Positions 34,029 through 36,202 of a stretch of DNA of 36,202 bases are shown here, one piece after another. Below the pieces are notes generated by a model that saw nothing but the letters and a program-made list of their open reading frames with translations, did not search any database and was not told where the DNA came from. Numbering within the stretch: the stretch's first letter is position 1; the number at the start of each line of letters is the position of its first letter. The position numbers and the translations under genes were made by a program. This DNA is from Cyanobacteria bacterium M5B4 (GTDB lineage: Bacteria; Cyanobacteriota; Cyanobacteriia; Pseudanabaenales; Pseudanabaenaceae): the NCBI GenBank assembly GCA_002861535.1, contig PHFO01000007.1:1-36202 (forward strand). Reading direction: 5' to 3'.

Positions 34029-35183
34029 TCAAGATTTGGTTAAGCTAGTGGGAAGGGTACTCAAATAGTGGAGCAGTATGCGGCTCTGGTGCTCGATCGT
34101 GGGCATGCGTAAAAAGTAAACCAGTCTTCTGATCCAATAGCCCAGACTGCCATCGATCCCTACTCGATCGAATAGTGCGGCTACCGCCCGATCGGTGCCC
34201 AGGCTCACCATTTCCCCCAGAGGGATGTAGGTAAAGGGCACTAGGGGCTGGTTATGGATGGAGTTATACAAATTCCAGGCGCAGTATTGGGCGGCTTGGA
34301 AGGCGGTCTGGGCAGTGGCGGGGAGGGGGGGCGTAAACCGGGCGATATCCCCCAGGGCAAAGATTTCGGGGTGATGGGGGCATTGGAGGTAGGCATTGAC
34401 GGGAATTTTTTGTCCGTCTCCGATCGGTAATTGCACTAACCAACTGGGGCTGATCGTCCCCACGGTCCACAGCACTATGTCGGTGGGGAGATGTTCCTCT
34501 TTGCCCTTTACTTCTAGGGTGACTCCCCCTGCTCTTACTGCGACTACACTGGTTTGCAGGTCAATCCATACCGATCGGCGGGCTAGCTCCTTCTCGGCGA
34601 CTTGGCGATTTACTTTGGGCGATCGGCTCAAAATTTGACTGTTGCGATCGACAATTCTAATTCTGCCCCGCTCCCCTAGCCGATCGGCTAACTTACAGGC
34701 TAGTTCTACGCCACTGGTGCCGCCGCCGGCAATCACGACGCGGATTTTTTCCCGATCGGAGTTTTCTAAGAGGGTTAGTTGCTGCTCCAGCCTTTCACAG
34801 TCTGCTAGGGTGCGAAAAGGTATGGCTTCGGTGGGTACATTAGGGGTGGTTCCCCCCAAAGCTAACACCAAGTAGGAGTATTCAAGTTGGGTGATGGTGC
34901 CTTCACTGATTATCTGCACTGTCCGATCGGGGATGTTGATCTGGGTGACATTCCCCAAACGGAAGTGAATGGGGGTATTTGCTAGCAATTCCGTAAATTT
35001 TGGCGCAATCTCCCAGGTTTCTAGCTCCGCCGTAATTTTTTCGTACAAAAGAGGCGTAAACAAAAAACGATCGTTGCGATCGATCAAAATGATGGGGGGA
35101 ATTTGCTTGCTAGGGAGTTTGGCTAGGGCGAGGGCAGTGTAGAGTCCACCAAAACCTCCCCCTAAAATGACAATAGGTTTCAT
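34029..35183 (-). CDS. ndbB: Type II NAD(P)H dehydrogenase, NdbB-like
   Basis: A 384-residue flavoprotein with two Rossmann folds. The FAD site is PIVILGGGFGGLYTALALA. The early NDRFLFTPLLYEKITAELETWEI segment and the second site VVIAGGGTSGVELACKLADRLG (NAD(P)H) are typical. TDIVLWTVGTISPSWL, FALGDIARF and TAQTAFQAAQYCAWNL follow, with GEMVSLGTD late. The short length and the YEKITAELETWEI segment resemble Synechocystis NdbB. That enzyme has been linked to phylloquinone biosynthesis through reduction of demethyl-naphthoquinone, unlike the longer NdbA and NdbC. I infer NdbB from similarity remembered by eye. It lies 72 bases upstream of the receptor kinase start and 25 bases after the lyase-like gene, all on the minus strand. 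Confidence 0.8.
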   Translation of the reverse strand: MKPIVILGGGFGGLYTALALAKLPSKQIPPIILIDRNDRFLFTPLLYEKITAELETWEIAPKFTELLANTPIHFRLGNVTQINIPDRTVQIISEGTITQLEYSYLVLALGGTTPNVPTEAIPFRTLADCERLEQQLTLLENSDREKIRVVIAGGGTSGVELACKLADRLGERGRIRIVDRNSQILSRSPKVNRQVAEKELARRSVWIDLQTSVVAVRAGGVTLEVKGKEEHLPTDIVLWTVGTISPSWLVQLPIGDGQKIPVNAYLQCPHHPEIFALGDIARFTPPLPATAQTAFQAAQYCAWNLYNSIHNQPLVPFTYIPLGEMVSLGTDRAVAALFDRVGIDGSLGYWIRRLVYFLRMPTIEHQSRILLHYLSTLPTSLTKS

Positions 35184-35208
35184 GCTGTCTTACACAGTTT
35201 CGTAGAGT

Positions 35209-35610
35209 TTAGCTCAACTTGCGTACCTCTGTCCAAAATTGCGTCTGATTCAGCCCGGCGGCTGTGCGCATACATAGATTGGGGAGGGGGAACCATAGCT
35301 TTTCTTCTATTAAACAGTCTTCTTTCACAATTGTGATCGTTAAAACCCGATCGGCAGAAATCTTAAACTCTCCCTGGTATTCCCCCAAGGCATTTTGCAG
35401 TAATAGTTTGCCGCTGAAGCCTTCCCCCTGGGGCAGGGCGATCAGTTGACTGGTCTGCTGGTCTACGCAAATTTGTAACCGATCGGGGGCAACCAGTTCT
35501 ACCTTGATCTGCTGGCGCTGATTGCCCGATACCTGGGTCAGCAAATTGCGGCTAGTGCATTGGGAGAGCCAAACGCCAGCCCGTTGCTGGAAAAATTCAT
35601 AAATATTCAT
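35209..35610 (-). CDS. Compact CpcS/CpeS-family phycobiliprotein lyase
   Basis: A 133-residue lipocalin-like protein of the CpcS/CpeS family, which attaches bilins to phycobiliprotein cysteines or carries them. The start MNIYEFFQQRAGVWLSQCTS and the end EEKLWFPLPNLCMRTAAGL then FWTEVRKLS match the family ends. The middle (about 30-100) is much shorter than in typical members of about 170-200 residues. The loss looks like a shortened barrel strand region rather than a frameshift, because the frame is continuous. It may be a CpcU-like partner or a bilin-binding protein without lyase activity. It lies 25 bases upstream of ndbB and is divergent from aroH. Confidence in the family is good, in the activity low. 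Confidence 0.75.
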   Translation of the reverse strand: MNIYEFFQQRAGVWLSQCTSRNLLTQVSGNQRQQIKVELVAPDRLQICVDQQTSQLIALPQGEGFSGKLLLQNALGEYQGEFKISADRVLTITIVKEDCLIEEKLWFPLPNLCMRTAAGLNQTQFWTEVRKLS

Positions 35611-35684
35611 AAAATCTTTGTCAAACGCTCAATAATTCTAAACTCCCTGATATAGTTTGGGGAATGAGAAGCAGAATTGGCAAG

Positions 35685-36071
35685 ATGAGTTGGCAAGTGC
35701 GGGGCGTGCGGGGTGCAACTACGATCGAGGAAAATACTGTAGAGGCGATAGAAGAGGCAACGATCGAGGTAATTACCCTGATGGAAACCGCCAATGGTAT
35801 CGATCCGATCGATATAGTCAGCGTCATTTTTTCTGTCACCCCCGACATTGATGCCGCCTTCCCTGCCCGCTTTGCCCGTACCCGCCAAGGCTGGGAATAC
35901 GTCCCCCTCTTAGATGTACAACACATGGTAGTAGAAGGCAGTTTAAGTCAGTGCATTCGCGTTTTGATGCAAGTAAATACGCCCCTGTTGCAACATCAGA
36001 TTCAACATATTTATTTGCGCCGCGCCCGGGTATTGCGTCCTGATATTGAAAGTCCCCATGGCGTAGGATAG
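35685..36071 (+). CDS. aroH: Chorismate mutase, AroH type
   Basis: A 128-residue monofunctional chorismate mutase of the trimeric Bacillus AroH class, forming prephenate for Phe/Tyr synthesis. It begins MSWQVRGVRGATTIEENT (active-site Arg in VRGxRGATT), with SVIFSVTPDIDAAFPARFAR and YVPLLDVQHMVVEGSL. The C-terminal IQHIYLRRARVLRPDI carries the Arg-rich segment that binds chorismate. ATG 35685 fits the family start better than the in-frame ATG 35664. It is divergent from the bilin-lyase gene, with a 74-base spacer that should contain both promoters. Confidence 0.93.
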   Translation: MSWQVRGVRGATTIEENTVEAIEEATIEVITLMETANGIDPIDIVSVIFSVTPDIDAAFPARFARTRQGWEYVPLLDVQHMVVEGSLSQCIRVLMQVNTPLLQHQIQHIYLRRARVLRPDIESPHGVG

Positions 36072-36091
36072 GTTTAGCATTTTTCTAGGAT

Positions 36092-36202
36092 ATGGCAACT
36101 TCAACCGCCCCTAACTTTTGGCAAAAACTCGCAGATTGGAACGCTTCTGCCCCCCCAATCGAAACGGAAGAATCCATCCCCCTTAGAGTATTGGTACAAC
36201 TT
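36092..36202 (+). CDS. Start of an unidentified gene, cut by the window edge
   Basis: An open frame from ATG 36092 to the end of the window, 37 residues, starting MATSTAPNFWQKLADWNASA. AGGA lies immediately upstream but very close to the ATG. It follows aroH by 20 bases on the same strand, so cotranscription is likely. The sequence IETEESIPLRVLVQL recalls the start of cyanobacterial membrane transglutaminase-like proteins (DUF3488/TgpA type), but too little is visible to be sure. Confidence 0.5.
   Translation, partial: MATSTAPNFWQKLADWNASAPPIETEESIPLRVLVQL

Noticed and set aside
35607-35926. Minus-strand open frames over the aroH start
   Set aside because: They are antisense to a well-conserved chorismate mutase and have no recognisable features.
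1-36202. CRISPR array
   Set aside because: The repeated units seen are scattered CGATCG sites and MITE-like elements, with no regularly spaced direct repeats.

Overview
The window is chromosomal DNA of a cyanobacterium. It carries acsF (chlorophyll ring-E cyclase), a compact CpcS/CpeS-type phycobiliprotein lyase, an NdbB-like type II NAD(P)H dehydrogenase, a CtpA-type protease, a cyanobacterial-style rpoZ followed by a DUF1818 gene, and an ABC1 kinase beside a PII-phosphatase-like PP2C. The hexamer CGATCG is extremely abundant (eight copies in the first 1.26 kb alone). It is mostly not in the full HIP1 context GCGATCGC. I cannot assign a genus.

Layout. 0-3.4 kb, minus strand: bioB, an SGNH hydrolase and cobL (running off the left edge), tightly packed. 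3.5-7.5 kb, plus strand: a DUF6825 gene, ABC1 kinase, PP2C phosphatase, CGFS glutaredoxin and a tandem ComFB-domain protein. 7.5-10.6 kb, minus strand: sfsA, dnaB and an orphan solute-binding lipoprotein, linked by ATGA overlaps. 10.6-11.9 kb: ctpA. 12-17.6 kb, minus strand: an RsmB/NOP RNA methyltransferase and queA (ATGA overlap), then ftsY, an RsbU-type phosphatase and an SH3-like exported protein. 18-23.6 kb: a retropepsin-like protease, a MacB-like permease, pepP and a large unknown membrane-anchored protein. 23.7-28.9 kb: leuA, a CheY-like regulator, a small exported helical-repeat protein, rpoZ, DUF1818, a diguanylate cyclase, tRNA-Arg(ACG) and acsF. 29-34 kb: an exported MsrA, then a three-gene minus-strand set made of a receptor-like Ser/Thr kinase with a PstS-like sensor domain, a nuclease-ParA fusion and a ParB-like protein. 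34-36.2 kb: ndbB, the bilin lyase, aroH and the start of an unidentified gene.

Three things stand out. (1) Seven genes are broken by eight single-base frameshifts, all at homopolymers. Seven are restored by adding one base and one by removing one base. The downstream frames are otherwise intact, which points to sequencing error rather than decay. (2) Five short dispersed repeats with CAGGACTTAC-type ends (MITE-like) lie between 11.9 and 21.5 kb. One of them supplies the last codons and the stop of pepP. (3) The kinase-sensor / HsdR_N-ParA / ParB-like triad at 29.7-34.0 kb is the best candidate for an undescribed system. Its ParA-ParB part is poor in CGATCG compared with the rest of the window.

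The only stretch above 300 bases without a gene is 17602-18027. It holds one repeat copy and probably the promoter of the protease gene. No CRISPR array, rRNA, transposase or prophage gene was seen.
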